Counted from the stretch's first letter, positions 43,529 through 51,857 are shown. The stretch is DNA of 64,000 nt from Streptomyces echinoruber (GCF_014651135.1 NZ_BMWH01000018.1:1-64000); one strand, 5' to 3'. The notes: generated from the sequence alone by a model not told the origin. Program-made: numbers and translations.

Positions 43529-44664
43529 TCGGTGATCGTGCCTCTCAGATAGCCGGCAGCGTGACGGGCGCGCTCCAGCACGTCGTCCAGGTCGTCGCCG
43601 TAGGTGTTGACGTGGCCCACCTTGCGGCCGGGCTTCACGTCCTTGCCGTACATGTGGATCTTGAGCTGGGGGTCGCGGGCCATGCAGTGCAGGTACGCGG
43701 GGTACATGTCGGGGAAGTCCCCGCCCAGCACGTTGACCATGACCGTCCACTTCGCGCGCGGGCGCGGGTCGCCCAGCGGCAGGTCGAGGACCGCGCGCAG
43801 GTGGTTGGCGAACTGGCTGGTGACCGCGCCGTCCATGGACCAGTGGCCGGAGTTGTGCGGGCGCATGGCCAGCTCGTTGACCAGGATGCGGCCGTCGCGG
43901 GTCTGGAACAGCTCCACGGCCAGGTGGCCGACGACGTCGAGCTCCTTGGCGATGGTCAGGGCCATCTCCGTCGCCTGCAGGGCGAGGTGCTCCTCCAGGT
44001 CCGGCGCCGGGGCGATCACCGTGTCGCAGACGCCGTTGACCTGCCGGGACTCCACGACCGGGTAGGCGACGGCCTGGCCGTGCGGGGAGCGCACGACGTT
44101 GGCGGCCAGCTCCCGCACGAAGTCGACCTTCTCCTCGGCGAGGACGGGGACGCCCGCCTTGAAGGGGTCGGCGGCCTCCTCGGCGGAGTTCACCACCCAC
44201 ACGCCCTTGCCGTCGTAGCCGCCGCGCACGGTCTTCAGCACGACCGGGAAGCCTTCGCCCTCGGCGGCGAACGCGGCCACGTCGGCCGGGTCGGAGACGA
44301 TGCGGTGGCGCGGGCAGGGGATGCCGATCGCGTCCAGCTTCGCCCGCATCACGCCCTTGTCCTGGGCGTGCACCAGCGCGTCCGGGCCCGGGCGCACCAC
44401 GACGCCGTCCGCCTGGAGCGCCCGCAGGTGCTCGGTGGGGACGTGCTCGTGGTCGAAGGTGACCACGTCGCAGCCCCGCGCGAAGGCGCGCAGCGTGTCC
44501 AGGTCGCGGTAGTCGCCGACGACGACGTTGTTCACGACCTGCGCCGCGGAGTCCTGAGGAGTGTCACTGAGGAGCTTGAACCTGATGCCCAGCGGGATGC
44601 CCGCCTCGTGCGTCATACGAGCGAGCTGGCCACCGCCGACCATGCCGACTACCGGGAACGTCAC
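43525..44664 (-). CDS. purK: N5-carboxyaminoimidazole ribonucleotide synthetase
   Basis: A 379-residue ATP-grasp enzyme that makes N5-CAIR from AIR, ATP and bicarbonate. Features: VGMVGGGQLARMTHEAG (start fold), DVVTFDHEHVP, PVVLKTVRGGYDGKGVWVV (ATP-binding strand and loop), ELFQTRDGRILVNELAMRPHNSGHW (metal and substrate site). The GTG start has TACTCT ending 6 nt upstream and an AGGAG too close to act, so the mRNA may be leaderless. It couples to purE by a 4-bp overlap. A GtrA gene is divergently placed. Confidence 0.96.
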   Translation of the reverse strand: MTFPVVGMVGGGQLARMTHEAGIPLGIRFKLLSDTPQDSAAQVVNNVVVGDYRDLDTLRAFARGCDVVTFDHEHVPTEHLRALQADGVVVRPGPDALVHAQDKGVMRAKLDAIGIPCPRHRIVSDPADVAAFAAEGEGFPVVLKTVRGGYDGKGVWVVNSAEEAADPFKAGVPVLAEEKVDFVRELAANVVRSPHGQAVAYPVVESRQVNGVCDTVIAPAPDLEEHLALQATEMALTIAKELDVVGHLAVELFQTRDGRILVNELAMRPHNSGHWSMDGAVTSQFANHLRAVLDLPLGDPRPRAKWTVMVNVLGGDFPDMYPAYLHCMARDPQLKIHMYGKDVKPGRKVGHVNTYGDDLDDVLERARHAAGYLRGTITE

Positions 44665-44904
44665 GCTCCTAGAGTACCCAGCGCCGCCGGGAGGGGTCCG
44701 ACCCGGCCACGGCGGCCGGAATCACGCCCCCCGCGGGGGGGCGGCGCCCTGGTACCCGCCTGCTTCCGTCCGGTCTCTTTCCCACCGCTTTCCGGCCTCT
44801 TTCCGACCTATTGCCGACCTCTCGGGTCGTACCCGGGCACAAGCGGGGGCCGCTGGTTAGCATGACGGAGTTGACGAACCCTACGGACGGGGGCCTGCAC
44901 GACC

Positions 44905-45453
44905 ATGGAACGTGGTTCCTCGGGACCTCATGCGGCGCCCCCGGCGCCCCGCGGTGCCCTGCGCCGGCGGATCGGCCTGCTGTGGCGGGAGGTCGCCAAG
45001 TTCGGCGCGGTGGGCGGGGCCGGCCTGCTGGTCAACATGCTGGTGTTCAACCTGGTCCGGCACGTGACCGACCTGCAGGTGGTGCGGGCGAGCGTCATCG
45101 CGACGGTCGTGGCGATCGCCTTCAACTACCTCGGCTTCCGCTACTTCACCTACCGGGACCGCGACCGCAGCGGGCGCACCCGGGAGATGGTCCTGTTCCT
45201 GCTGTTCAGCGCGGCCGGGCTGGTCATCGAGAACGGGGTGCTGTACCTCGCGACGTACGGCTTCGGCTGGGACAGCCCGCTGCAGAGCAACATCTTCAAG
45301 TTCCTCGGCATCGGCGTCGCCACGCTGTTCCGGTTCTGGTCCTACCGCACGTGGGTGTTCCGGGCGCTGCCGGCCCGGCAGGCGGTGGCGGACGCGGAGT
45401 CGTTCCTCGGGAAGGAGCCGGGCGGACGACGCCGGCAGCGGGCGATGCGCTGA
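44905..45453 (+). CDS. GtrA-family membrane protein
   Basis: A 182-residue protein with four hydrophobic helices, the GtrA/DPMS fold: VAKFGAVGGAGLLVNMLVFNL, VIATVVAIAFNYLGFRYFTY, MVLFLLFSAAGLVIENGVLYL and IFKFLGIGVATLFRFWSYRT, with typical motifs FNYLGFRYFTYRDRDRSGR and FRFWSYRTWVF. GtrA proteins are thought to flip polyprenyl-phosphate sugars across the membrane, fitting the glycosyltransferases and LCP ligases of the window. It is adjacent to purK in the same way in mycobacteria. The ATG has a weak ribosome site (GGGGGC). It is convergent with the sensor kinase gene. Confidence 0.9.
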   Translation: MERGSSGPHAAPPAPRGALRRRIGLLWREVAKFGAVGGAGLLVNMLVFNLVRHVTDLQVVRASVIATVVAIAFNYLGFRYFTYRDRDRSGRTREMVLFLLFSAAGLVIENGVLYLATYGFGWDSPLQSNIFKFLGIGVATLFRFWSYRTWVFRALPARQAVADAESFLGKEPGGRRRQRAMR

Positions 45454-45479
45454 CCCCGGCCGGCCCGCCGGACGCGCGG

Positions 45480-45547
45480 GCTCATCTGACCGTCGGCCTC
45501 ATCTGACCGTCGGCCTCATCTGGCCGTCGGGCTCACCTGACCGTCGG
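45480..45547. repeat. 17-bp tandem repeat, four units, over a stop codon
   Basis: Units of the type cctcatctgaccgtcgg at 45480, 45497, 45514 and 45531 (68 bp, one to three differences). The unit nearest the sensor kinase gene contains its last codons and stop (45533-45535); the other three lie beyond it in the convergent junction with the GtrA gene. Confidence 0.9.
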
Positions 45548-46804
45548 CTGCTCCCCCTCCGGCGCCCGCCTGGGCGGGGTGCGGGAGAGGAACAGGCCGA
45601 AGACCGGGGGCTTGGCCTGCAGGAGTTCCAGGCGCCCGCCGTCCGCCTCGGCGAGGTCCCGGGCGACGGCGAGGCCGATGCCGGTGGAGTTGCGGCCGCT
45701 GATCGTGCGCTCGAAGATCCGCGCGCCCAGGTCGGGCGGAACGCCCGGACCCTCGTCCGTCACCTCCACGACGGCCTGGTTGCCGGTGACGCGGGTGCGC
45801 AGCGCGACCGTGCCGCCGCCGTGCATCAGCGAGTTCTCGATCAGCGCGGCCAGCACCTGGGCCACCGCGCCGGGCGTGCCCACGGCCTGCAGGCCGCGCT
45901 TGCCGGAGCTGACGATGGCCCGGCCCGCGCTGCGGTAGGCGGGGCGCCACTCGGCGATCTGCTGCTGGATGACGTCGTCGAGGTCGAAGGTGACGGCGGA
46001 GCCGTTGCGCGGGTCGCGGGAGTTGGTCAGCAGCCGCTCGACGACGTCCGTGAGGCGCTCCACCTGCGTCAGCGCGATGGTGGCCTCCTCCTTCACGGTG
46101 TCCAGGTCCTCGGTGAGGGTGATCTCCTCCAGGCGCATGGACAGCGCGGTCAGGGGGGTGCGCAGCTGGTGGGAGGCGTCGGCGGCCAGGCGCCGCTCGG
46201 CGGTGAGCATGCGCGCGATGCGTTCGGCGGAGGAGTCCAGGACGTCCGCGACCCGGTCCAGCTCCGGCACGCCGTAGCGCTTGTGCCGGGGGCGCGGGTC
46301 ACCGGAGCCGAGGCGTTCGGCGGTCTCGGCGAGGTCGGTCAGCGGGGAGGCGAGCCGGTTGGCCTGGCGGATGGCGAGGAGCACGGCCGCGACCACGGCG
46401 AGCAGCGCCACCAGCGCGATGATCAGCAGCGTACGGCCGACCTCGCGGGTGACCGTGGAGCGCGGTTCCTCGACGACGACCGTCTCGCCGCGCTCGCCCC
46501 GCGCGGTGCCCCGGATGACCTCGCCGTCCGGTTCGGCGCCGACCGCGACGGTCCGCTCGCCGGGGATGCGGATCACCGCGTAGCGGTCCTCGGTGAGCTG
46601 CTCCCGGAAGACCTGGGCGTCGACCGGCTCGTCGCCCACCAGCCGGCTGTCCACGATGCTGGCCAGCCGGGCCGCCTCCAGGGTGACCCGCTCCTGGGCG
46701 GTGTTGCTGATGGTGCGGCTCTCCACGATGACGAGGGAGACGCCGAAGACGGCGATCACGACGAGCACCACGGCGAGCGTGGACTGGATCAGTCGACGGC
46801 GCAT
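45533..46804 (-). CDS. sensor histidine kinase
   Basis: A 423-residue class I sensor kinase. Two membrane helices (about 8-28 and 123-145) bracket an extracytoplasmic sensor of ~95 residues. A HAMP-like linker follows, then HisKA with His212 in SHQLRTPL, an N-box ENSLMHGGG, DEGPGVPPDLG (G1) and STGIGLAVARDLAEADGG (G2). It follows the response regulator gene on the same strand, 62 bp after its stop. The ligand is unknown; the sensor has few cysteines. The pair corresponds to SCO3062/3063 in S. coelicolor, as I recall, without assigned function. Confidence 0.93.
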   Translation of the reverse strand: MRRRLIQSTLAVVLVVIAVFGVSLVIVESRTISNTAQERVTLEAARLASIVDSRLVGDEPVDAQVFREQLTEDRYAVIRIPGERTVAVGAEPDGEVIRGTARGERGETVVVEEPRSTVTREVGRTLLIIALVALLAVVAAVLLAIRQANRLASPLTDLAETAERLGSGDPRPRHKRYGVPELDRVADVLDSSAERIARMLTAERRLAADASHQLRTPLTALSMRLEEITLTEDLDTVKEEATIALTQVERLTDVVERLLTNSRDPRNGSAVTFDLDDVIQQQIAEWRPAYRSAGRAIVSSGKRGLQAVGTPGAVAQVLAALIENSLMHGGGTVALRTRVTGNQAVVEVTDEGPGVPPDLGARIFERTISGRNSTGIGLAVARDLAEADGGRLELLQAKPPVFGLFLSRTPPRRAPEGEQPTVR

Positions 46805-46866
46805 GTCCCTCTTACGGTCCGCTCAGGTGCCCGGCTGCGGGTCCGGTGGCCCGGCCGCGGGCGGTT

Positions 46867-47544
46867 TCAGTTCTTCTCGAAGCGGAAGCCCACGCCGCGC
46901 ACGGTGGAGATGTAGCGCGGGTTGGCGGCGTCGTCGCCGAGCTTCTTGCGCAGCCAGGAGATGTGCATGTCGAGGGTCTTGGTCGACGACCACCACGTGG
47001 TGTCCCAGACCTCGCGCATCAACTGGTCGCGGGTGACGACCCGGCCGGCGTCCCGCACCAGCACCCGCAGCAGGTCGAACTCCTTGGCCGTGAGCTGCAG
47101 TTCCTCGTCGCCCATCCACGCGCGGTGCGACTCGACGTCGATGCGCACGCCGTGCGTGGCGGGCGGCTGCTGCGGTTCGGCGGCGCCGCGCCGCAGCAGG
47201 GCCCGGACGCGGGCGAGCAGTTCGGCGAGCCGGAAGGGCTTGGTGACGTAGTCGTCGGCACCCGCGTCCAGGCCGACCACGGTGTCGACCTCGTCGGCCC
47301 GCGCCGTGAGGATCAGGATCGGAACGGTGTGCCCGTCGGCACGCAGCCGCCGGGCGACCTCCAGGCCGTCCATGCCGGGCAGGCCGAGGTCCAGCACGAC
47401 CAGGTCGACGCCGCCCTGCATCCCGGCGTCGAGCGCGGCGGGTCCGTCCTCACGCACCTCGACCTCGTACCCCTCCCGGCGCAGGGCGCGGGCCAGCGGT
47501 TCCGAGATGGACGCATCGTCCTCGGCGAGCAGTACACGGGTCAT
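46867..47544 (-). CDS. two-component response regulator, OmpR type
   Basis: A 225-residue regulator: receiver domain (acidic pocket ED-D at 8-10, phosphoacceptor Asp52 in VVLDLGLPGMDG, conserved Lys in DYVTKPF) and an OmpR/PhoB winged helix (AKEFDLLRVLVRDAGRVVTRDQLMREVW, STVRGVGFRFEKN). It precedes its kinase gene. The ATG has no ribosome site; TACCAT (rc of 47551-47556) ends exactly 7 nt upstream, so the transcript is probably leaderless. Its targets cannot be read; the divergent peptide transporter gene is a candidate. Confidence 0.95.
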   Translation of the reverse strand: MTRVLLAEDDASISEPLARALRREGYEVEVREDGPAALDAGMQGGVDLVVLDLGLPGMDGLEVARRLRADGHTVPILILTARADEVDTVVGLDAGADDYVTKPFRLAELLARVRALLRRGAAEPQQPPATHGVRIDVESHRAWMGDEELQLTAKEFDLLRVLVRDAGRVVTRDQLMREVWDTTWWSSTKTLDMHISWLRKKLGDDAANPRYISTVRGVGFRFEKN

Positions 47545-48101
47545 GAGGTGATGGTAGTCCGCCGCGGACGAATGCCGAGGTGTGATGCGGGTGGGTGATT
47601 CTTACCTTCGCGCCACCCGGCGCGCACGCCCCCGCGGGCCCGGCCGGCGGCTCCCGCGGGGCTTGGCTAGCGGGGCTCCCCGCAGGCCCGGTCTGCGGCT
47701 CCCCGCAGGCTCGGTCCGCGGCTCCCTGCGGGCTCGCCCGGCTGTCCCCGCAGGCCCGGTCAGTACCAGGGCACCGGAGATGTCATCCTGGTGTTGACCA
47801 TGGAAAGCTTCGCCGCGGCTCCTTCTTACCTTGTGATCCGCGTCTCAATTGCTTCCAAACCCACCCGTATCCTGCCCTATGGTGAATAAAAACTTGTGAG
47901 CACCGCGCGGACCTTTGGCGGCCGTTCGACGCCGAAGGTCCCTTTTGTGTGCGGGCTGGTTCTCTCCCAGCCCTCGAATGGAATGCCCCGTGGCGGTCGG
48001 CGCCCTCGCCCAGCGACGCGCGGAGACGGATGCCCGGCCGACCTCCCCCCACCGGGCGCGCGACCCACCCCGCCGCGCGTCCCGACCAGCAAGGAACGAC
48101 C
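47545..48101 (+). other. divergent region: RR promoter, repeats, transporter leader
   Basis: 557 bp without a gene. Left: the leaderless promoter of the response regulator. Middle (about 47620-47765): repeats of gctccccgcaggc-type units. Right: an AT-rich patch (47820-47900) that should contain the transporter promoter, then a hairpin with a T-run at 47911-47946. A CAATTG palindrome lies at 47846-47851. I could not fix the -35/-10 pair. Confidence 0.5.
47911..47946 (+). promoter_or_regulatory. terminator-like hairpin in transporter leader
   Basis: ACCTTTGGCG (47911-47920) pairs with CGCCGAAGGT (47930-47939; one G-T pair), loop GCCGTTCGA, followed by CCC and TTTT. This is intrinsic-terminator architecture about 155 nt upstream of the transporter ATG and downstream of the AT-rich promoter region, so it could work as an attenuator. 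Confidence 0.55.
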
Positions 48102-49598
48102 ATGGCGACCAGCCTGACGAAGGACTCGGTCCGGCCGGACACTCCCGGTTCCGGAAAGACCTTCTTCGGCCACCCCCGCGGCTTGGCCACTCTCTTCATG
48201 ACCGAGATGTGGGAGCGCTTCTCCTACTACGGCATGAAGGCTCTCCTCCCGCTGTACCTGGTGGCACCGGGCGGCCTGCACATGAGCGGCACCGCCGCGA
48301 CCGCCATCTACTCGGTGTACCTGTCCCTGGTGTACCTGCTCACCCTGCCGGGCGGCTGGTTCGCCGACCGTGTCCTCGGTCCCCGCCGGACGGTCGCCGT
48401 GGCGGGCACGGTCATCATGCTCGGCCACCTGACGCTGGCCCTGCCCACCGCCGGCACCTTCTTCGCCGGCCTCGGCCTCGTCGCCATCGGCTCCGGCCTG
48501 CTGAAGGCCAACATCTCCACGATGGTCGGCCACCTCTACGACGGCCCGCAGGACCCGCGCCGGGACGGCGGCTTCACGCTGTTCTACATCGGCATCAACC
48601 TGGGCGCCTTCGCCGCTCCGCTGGTCATCGGCACCGTCGGCGAGAACTACAACTGGCACCTGGGCTTCGCGCTCGCCGCGCTGGGCATGGCCCTGGGCCT
48701 CGGCCAGTTCCTGCTCGGCACCCGCCACCTGAGCTCCCGCTCGGACGTCGTGCCGACCCCGCTGTCCGCCGCGGAGAAGACGGCGGTGCTGCGCAAGTCC
48801 GCGCTGTGGGCGGCCGTCGCCGCGGTCTTCTACACGATCGTCGCCTTCTCCGGCGTCTACACCCTGAACTGGGTGCTGGTCCCGATCACCGTGGCCGGCC
48901 TGGTCATCCCCGTGCTGGTCATCGCCCGCATCAAGCGGGACAAGGAGCTCAACGGCGCCGAGCAGGCCAAGATGACGGCGTACATCTGGTTCTTCGTGGC
49001 CGCGGCCGCGTTCTGGATGATCTACGACCAGGGCGGCTCGACCGTGTCGCTGTTCGCCGAGAAGTCGGCCGACAACAGCGTCCTCGGCTGGGAGTTCCCG
49101 GTCTCCTGGTACCAGTCCGTCAACCCGGTCATGATCATGGCGCTGGCCCCGGTCTTCGCCTGGCTGTGGGTGGCGCTGGCGCGGCGCGGCAAGGAGCCGA
49201 GCACCGCGGTGAAGTTCGCGCTGGGCCTGCTGCTGATCGGCGTGTCCTTCTTCCTCTTCCTCGCGCCGCTGTCCATCGCCGACGGCGGGCACAAGGCGGC
49301 CGCGCTGTGGCTGGTGGCGATCTACTTCGTGCAGACCGTCGGCGAGCTGACGCTCTCCCCGGTCGGCCTGTCCGTCACCACCAAGATGGCGCCCGCCAAG
49401 TACGCCTCCCAGATGATGGGCGTCTGGTTCCTCGCCGTCACCGCCGGTGACGCCACCACCGGCCTGCTCTCCATCGCCGGCGTCGACCTCAACAAGACGG
49501 GCATCGTCGCCCTCGAGGCCGTCCTCGCCGTCGTCGCGGGCGGCGCGGTGTGGCTGTACCGGCGCAAGGTGAAGGAGCTCATGGGCGACGTGCACTGA
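48102..49598 (+). CDS. POT-family proton-coupled oligopeptide transporter
   Basis: A 498-residue membrane protein with 12-14 hydrophobic helices. The POT signature is EMWERFSYYGMKALL (ExxERFxYYG) near residue 40; a second family motif, FTLFYIGINLGAF, lies in the middle. Such proteins import di- and tripeptides with protons. The ATG at 48102 (MATSLTKDS) has AGGAAC 6 nt upstream; the frame is open for 51 more codons but through leader sequence that includes the hairpin. It ends at a perfect palindromic terminator. It may be regulated by the divergent two-component system. Confidence 0.94.
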   Translation: MATSLTKDSVRPDTPGSGKTFFGHPRGLATLFMTEMWERFSYYGMKALLPLYLVAPGGLHMSGTAATAIYSVYLSLVYLLTLPGGWFADRVLGPRRTVAVAGTVIMLGHLTLALPTAGTFFAGLGLVAIGSGLLKANISTMVGHLYDGPQDPRRDGGFTLFYIGINLGAFAAPLVIGTVGENYNWHLGFALAALGMALGLGQFLLGTRHLSSRSDVVPTPLSAAEKTAVLRKSALWAAVAAVFYTIVAFSGVYTLNWVLVPITVAGLVIPVLVIARIKRDKELNGAEQAKMTAYIWFFVAAAAFWMIYDQGGSTVSLFAEKSADNSVLGWEFPVSWYQSVNPVMIMALAPVFAWLWVALARRGKEPSTAVKFALGLLLIGVSFFLFLAPLSIADGGHKAAALWLVAIYFVQTVGELTLSPVGLSVTTKMAPAKYASQMMGVWFLAVTAGDATTGLLSIAGVDLNKTGIVALEAVLAVVAGGAVWLYRRKVKELMGDVH

Positions 49599-49647
49599 TC
49601 CGCACCACGTGCGCCGACGTGCGCCGACGTCCTCGTACGTCCGCGCC

Positions 49648-49681
49648 AAGGGCCGCCGCACCCCGGGGTGCGGCGGCCCTT
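49648..49681 (+). terminator. terminator after peptide transporter
   Basis: A perfect 34-bp palindrome, 17 bp per arm with no unpaired loop, centred at 49664/49665 and bounded by AA and TT. It lies 50 nt past the transporter stop. In RNA it would form a very stable stem with a tight internal loop; no long U-run follows. Confidence 0.75.
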
Positions 49682-50093
49682 CGGCGTACGGGCCCGGTCA
49701 CCTCGCCTCCGGCGGCGCGCCGGACGGGACCGTGGAGGTACGGCCGGGACGGGCCGTGGGGGTACGGCCGGGCCCCGGCGGGAGACCCCGGCGGGAGAGT
49801 CGACGGGATGACCGGGACGACCGGGACGACCCGGAGGGCGGGAGAACCGGCGGAACGACCGGAGGGAACCGGCGGGAAGGCCGGAACCCGATGGGAGACA
49901 GATGGGAAGACCGGTGAGGAAACCCGGCGAGGAAGGCAGGCGGGGAAAAACCGGCGGGAAAGGAAAGCGTGGCGTGCGCCGGAGCGTTACCGGTGCGGCG
50001 GGGCGCGGTGAGCGCGTGGAAGCGGCACGGTGGGCACGGGGTGGCAGCGCGGTGGACGCGTGGTGGCAGCGCGGTCGGCGCGGCAGCCGGTCC

Positions 50094-50225
50094 GGGGAAG
50101 CGGCGCGGCCGGCCCGAGGAAACAGCGCGGCCGGCCCGAGGAAACAGCGCGGCCGGCCCGAGGAAACAGCGCGGCCGGCGCGAGGAAACAGCGCGGCCGG
50201 CGCGAGGAAGCGGCGTGGTCGGCCG
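50094..50225. repeat. 22-bp tandem repeat, about five units
   Basis: A unit containing gaggaaacagcgcggccggc repeats with an exact 22-bp period (positions of its first g: 50116, 50138, 50160, 50182, 50204), with a diverged copy before it. The array ends 1-5 bp before the anti-sigma stop (TAA at 50226-50228). Confidence 0.9.
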
Positions 50226-51062
50226 TTACGCGGGTGCGCCCAGTTCCGCCCACACCGTCTTGCCGGTGACGCCGGGGGTGCGGACCACGCCCCAGTCCAG
50301 GCACAGCCGCTGCACGATGAACATGCCGTGGCCGCCGGGCCGCCCGGCGCGGTGCGGGGTGCGCGGGGCGGGCTGGCCGGTGCCGCGGTCGGTCACCTCG
50401 ATGCGGATGACCTTGTTGTCGCAGGTGAGCCCCAGCGCGTCCGGGCCGCCGGCGTGCAGGCAGGCGTTGGTGACGAGTTCGGAGACGACGAGCAGGACGT
50501 CCTCGGCGGCCGCCCGCTGGTCCGCGCCGGCCGCGGGCAGCCAGCCCCAGTCGTAGAGCGCCTGGCGGGTGAAGTCACGGGCGAGGGGAACGACCCCGCT
50601 CTCGTCGTCGAAGCTGAGCCGGCGCACCTGACGCCCTCGCCCTTCCGGCACCGCGGCCTCCCCCCCGGAGCCGCCTTCCGGGCGCTCCGCACCACCACTG
50701 CGACCACTTTCACGCGGCGCACCGGCCGGTCGTGCCGCGCCGCCTTCCACCGTCACGTCCGGCGTCCCGGCACCGCGCGTCGCCCCGGCACCGCGCGCCG
50801 CCCCGCCGGCGGTCTCCTCCGGCGTGCCCCCGGTGCCGCCCGGCACTTCCGCGGTCTCCTTGGGCGCGGTCGCACCCGGCGCCGCGGCCAGGGCGGCGCC
50901 CGCCGCGGGCACCGGGGCCGCGCCGGGCTGCCCGGAGGTCCCTGCGCCGGGCACTCCGCCGTCGGGCGTCCCGGCCGCCGCCGCGCCCGCCCCGGACGCC
51001 CTGGAAGCGCCGCTGGGCTCCGGGCGGCGGTCGCCCGGCGAGTAGGGCCGGGTGGTGCTCAT
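50226..51062 (-). CDS. prsI: anti-sigma factor, GHKL kinase type (PrsI-like)
   Basis: A 278-residue partner-switching protein. The last ~135 residues form a RsbW/SpoIIAB-like ATPase: VVPLARDFTRQAL, DVLLVVSELVTNACLHAG (N-box), IEVTDRGTG (G1) and GGHGMFIVQRLCLDWG (G2). The N-terminal ~145 residues are low-complexity Ala, Gly, Pro, Thr and Glu, unusually long. It should bind and inhibit the SigI-type sigma factor and phosphorylate the STAS protein. The order anti-sigma/anti-anti-sigma/divergent sigma matches the S. coelicolor PrsI-ArsI-SigI locus, from which the symbol is taken. GAGG lies 9-10 nt before the ATG. A 22-bp repeat array abuts the stop. Confidence 0.85.
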   Translation of the reverse strand: MSTTRPYSPGDRRPEPSGASRASGAGAAAAGTPDGGVPGAGTSGQPGAAPVPAAGAALAAAPGATAPKETAEVPGGTGGTPEETAGGAARGAGATRGAGTPDVTVEGGAARPAGAPRESGRSGGAERPEGGSGGEAAVPEGRGRQVRRLSFDDESGVVPLARDFTRQALYDWGWLPAAGADQRAAAEDVLLVVSELVTNACLHAGGPDALGLTCDNKVIRIEVTDRGTGQPAPRTPHRAGRPGGHGMFIVQRLCLDWGVVRTPGVTGKTVWAELGAPA

Positions 51063-51153
51063 CAGCGCTTCACCTCACCGATTCACCAGTTCACGATCGA
51101 ACGTCACTGTCAGGAACACCGTCGGTGCGCCGAGGGGCGGTGTCCCTGCCGCC

Positions 51154-51191
51154 GGTCGGGCCGACATGCTCAGCATGTCTCCTGCCCGACC
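51154..51191. promoter_or_regulatory. nested palindrome between STAS and anti-sigma genes
   Basis: Inner arms GACATGCT (51163-51170) and AGCATGTC (51172-51179) around one base; outer arms GGTCGGGC (51154-51161) and GCCCGACC (51184-51191), offset by 1 and 4 nt. As RNA this would be a 16-bp hairpin with a bulge; as DNA a dimer-type operator. It lies about 90 bp before the anti-sigma start. Confidence 0.5.
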
Positions 51192-51318
51192 GTTCGGGGG
51201 GAACACCCCCGGATTGCGCCCCCGTGCATCCATACATCCGTATGGCCGGAACGGCACCCCGGGACCGGCGGGAACCCGCGGGCCGTGGGCGCCGCAAAAG
51301 CCCCGGAAACCGCAGAGC

Positions 51319-51354
51319 GAAACCCCCGAAACCCCCGAAACCCCCGAAAGCCCC
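51319..51354 (-). repeat. 9-bp repeat forming a G-quadruplex motif
   Basis: gaaaccccc three times and gaaagcccc once, with a 9-bp period. On the minus (transcribed) strand this gives four G-runs of 4-5 separated by 4-5 nt loops. Confidence 0.8.
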
Positions 51355-51479
51355 GGAGAGCCGGGGAAGCCGTACGCCGGGGAAGCCGTACGAGGCCGTG
51401 GGCGCCGGGAGCGTCGCGCGCCGCCGGGCGGGCGCCTCGCACCGGGGCGGCACCGGGACTCGCCAGGACTCACCGGGAC

Positions 51480-51857
51480 TCATCCGGTCTCGTCGGCCAG
51501 GGCGTCCTCAAGGGTGTCGTGGACGGTGAAGACGGCTTCCGCCCCCGTGATCTCGAACACCCGCGCCACCACCGGCTGCATGCCCACCAGGGTCACTCCG
51601 CCCCCCAGGGACTCGGCCTTCAGGCGCGCTCCGAGCAGTACGTTCAGCCCGGTGGAGTCGCAGAACTCCAGACGCGAGCAGTCCACGACGAGCCGCGCCT
51701 GCCCCTTGGCGAGGCAGTCGTCCAGTGGTTCGCGCAACAGGTCGGCGGTGTGGTGGTCCAGCTCACCCGCCGGGGTCACGACGACACTGGATCCCTCTTG
51801 CCGCACCTCCACCAGAAGCCGGCCCGACTGTGCGCTGCCGACCGTCCCGCGGTCCAT
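51480..51857 (-). CDS. arsI: anti-anti-sigma factor, STAS domain (ArsI-like)
   Basis: A 125-residue SpoIIAA/RsbV-type protein: VEVRQEGSSVVVTPAGELDHHTAD, LVVDCSRLEFCDSTGLNVLLG with Ser68/Thr69 as the phosphorylation site, and VFEITGAEAVFTVHDTLEDAL. In partner switching its unphosphorylated form takes the anti-sigma factor away from the sigma factor. The ATG at 51857 is chosen; upstream open frame is not conserved-looking. It is upstream of the anti-sigma gene and divergent from the sigma gene. Confidence 0.88.
   Translation of the reverse strand: MDRGTVGSAQSGRLLVEVRQEGSSVVVTPAGELDHHTADLLREPLDDCLAKGQARLVVDCSRLEFCDSTGLNVLLGARLKAESLGGGVTLVGMQPVVARVFEITGAEAVFTVHDTLEDALADETG

Larger units (their letters stand above)
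49599..50225. other. convergent junction: terminator, purine-rich DNA, repeats
   Basis: No gene seen between the transporter and anti-sigma genes. After the terminator the plus strand becomes nearly all G and A with scattered C (about 49740-49975), made of cggcgggaga- and gaccgggac-type units. This is followed by 22-bp tandem repeats to within 5 bp of the anti-sigma stop. Confidence 0.6.
51063..51479 (-). other. STAS / anti-sigma intergenic region
   Basis: 417 bp without a gene. On the minus strand, in the direction of transcription, it contains a duplicated ggggaagccgtacg block (51363-51392), a four-tract G-quadruplex motif (51319-51354) and a nested palindrome (51154-51191), then the anti-sigma ribosome site. 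Transcription from the STAS gene may be modulated here. Confidence 0.5.

Noticed and set aside
48102..49598. Short leader peptide controlling the transporter
   Set aside because: No short ORF with a ribosome site and a distinctive codon run was found before the hairpin at 47911.
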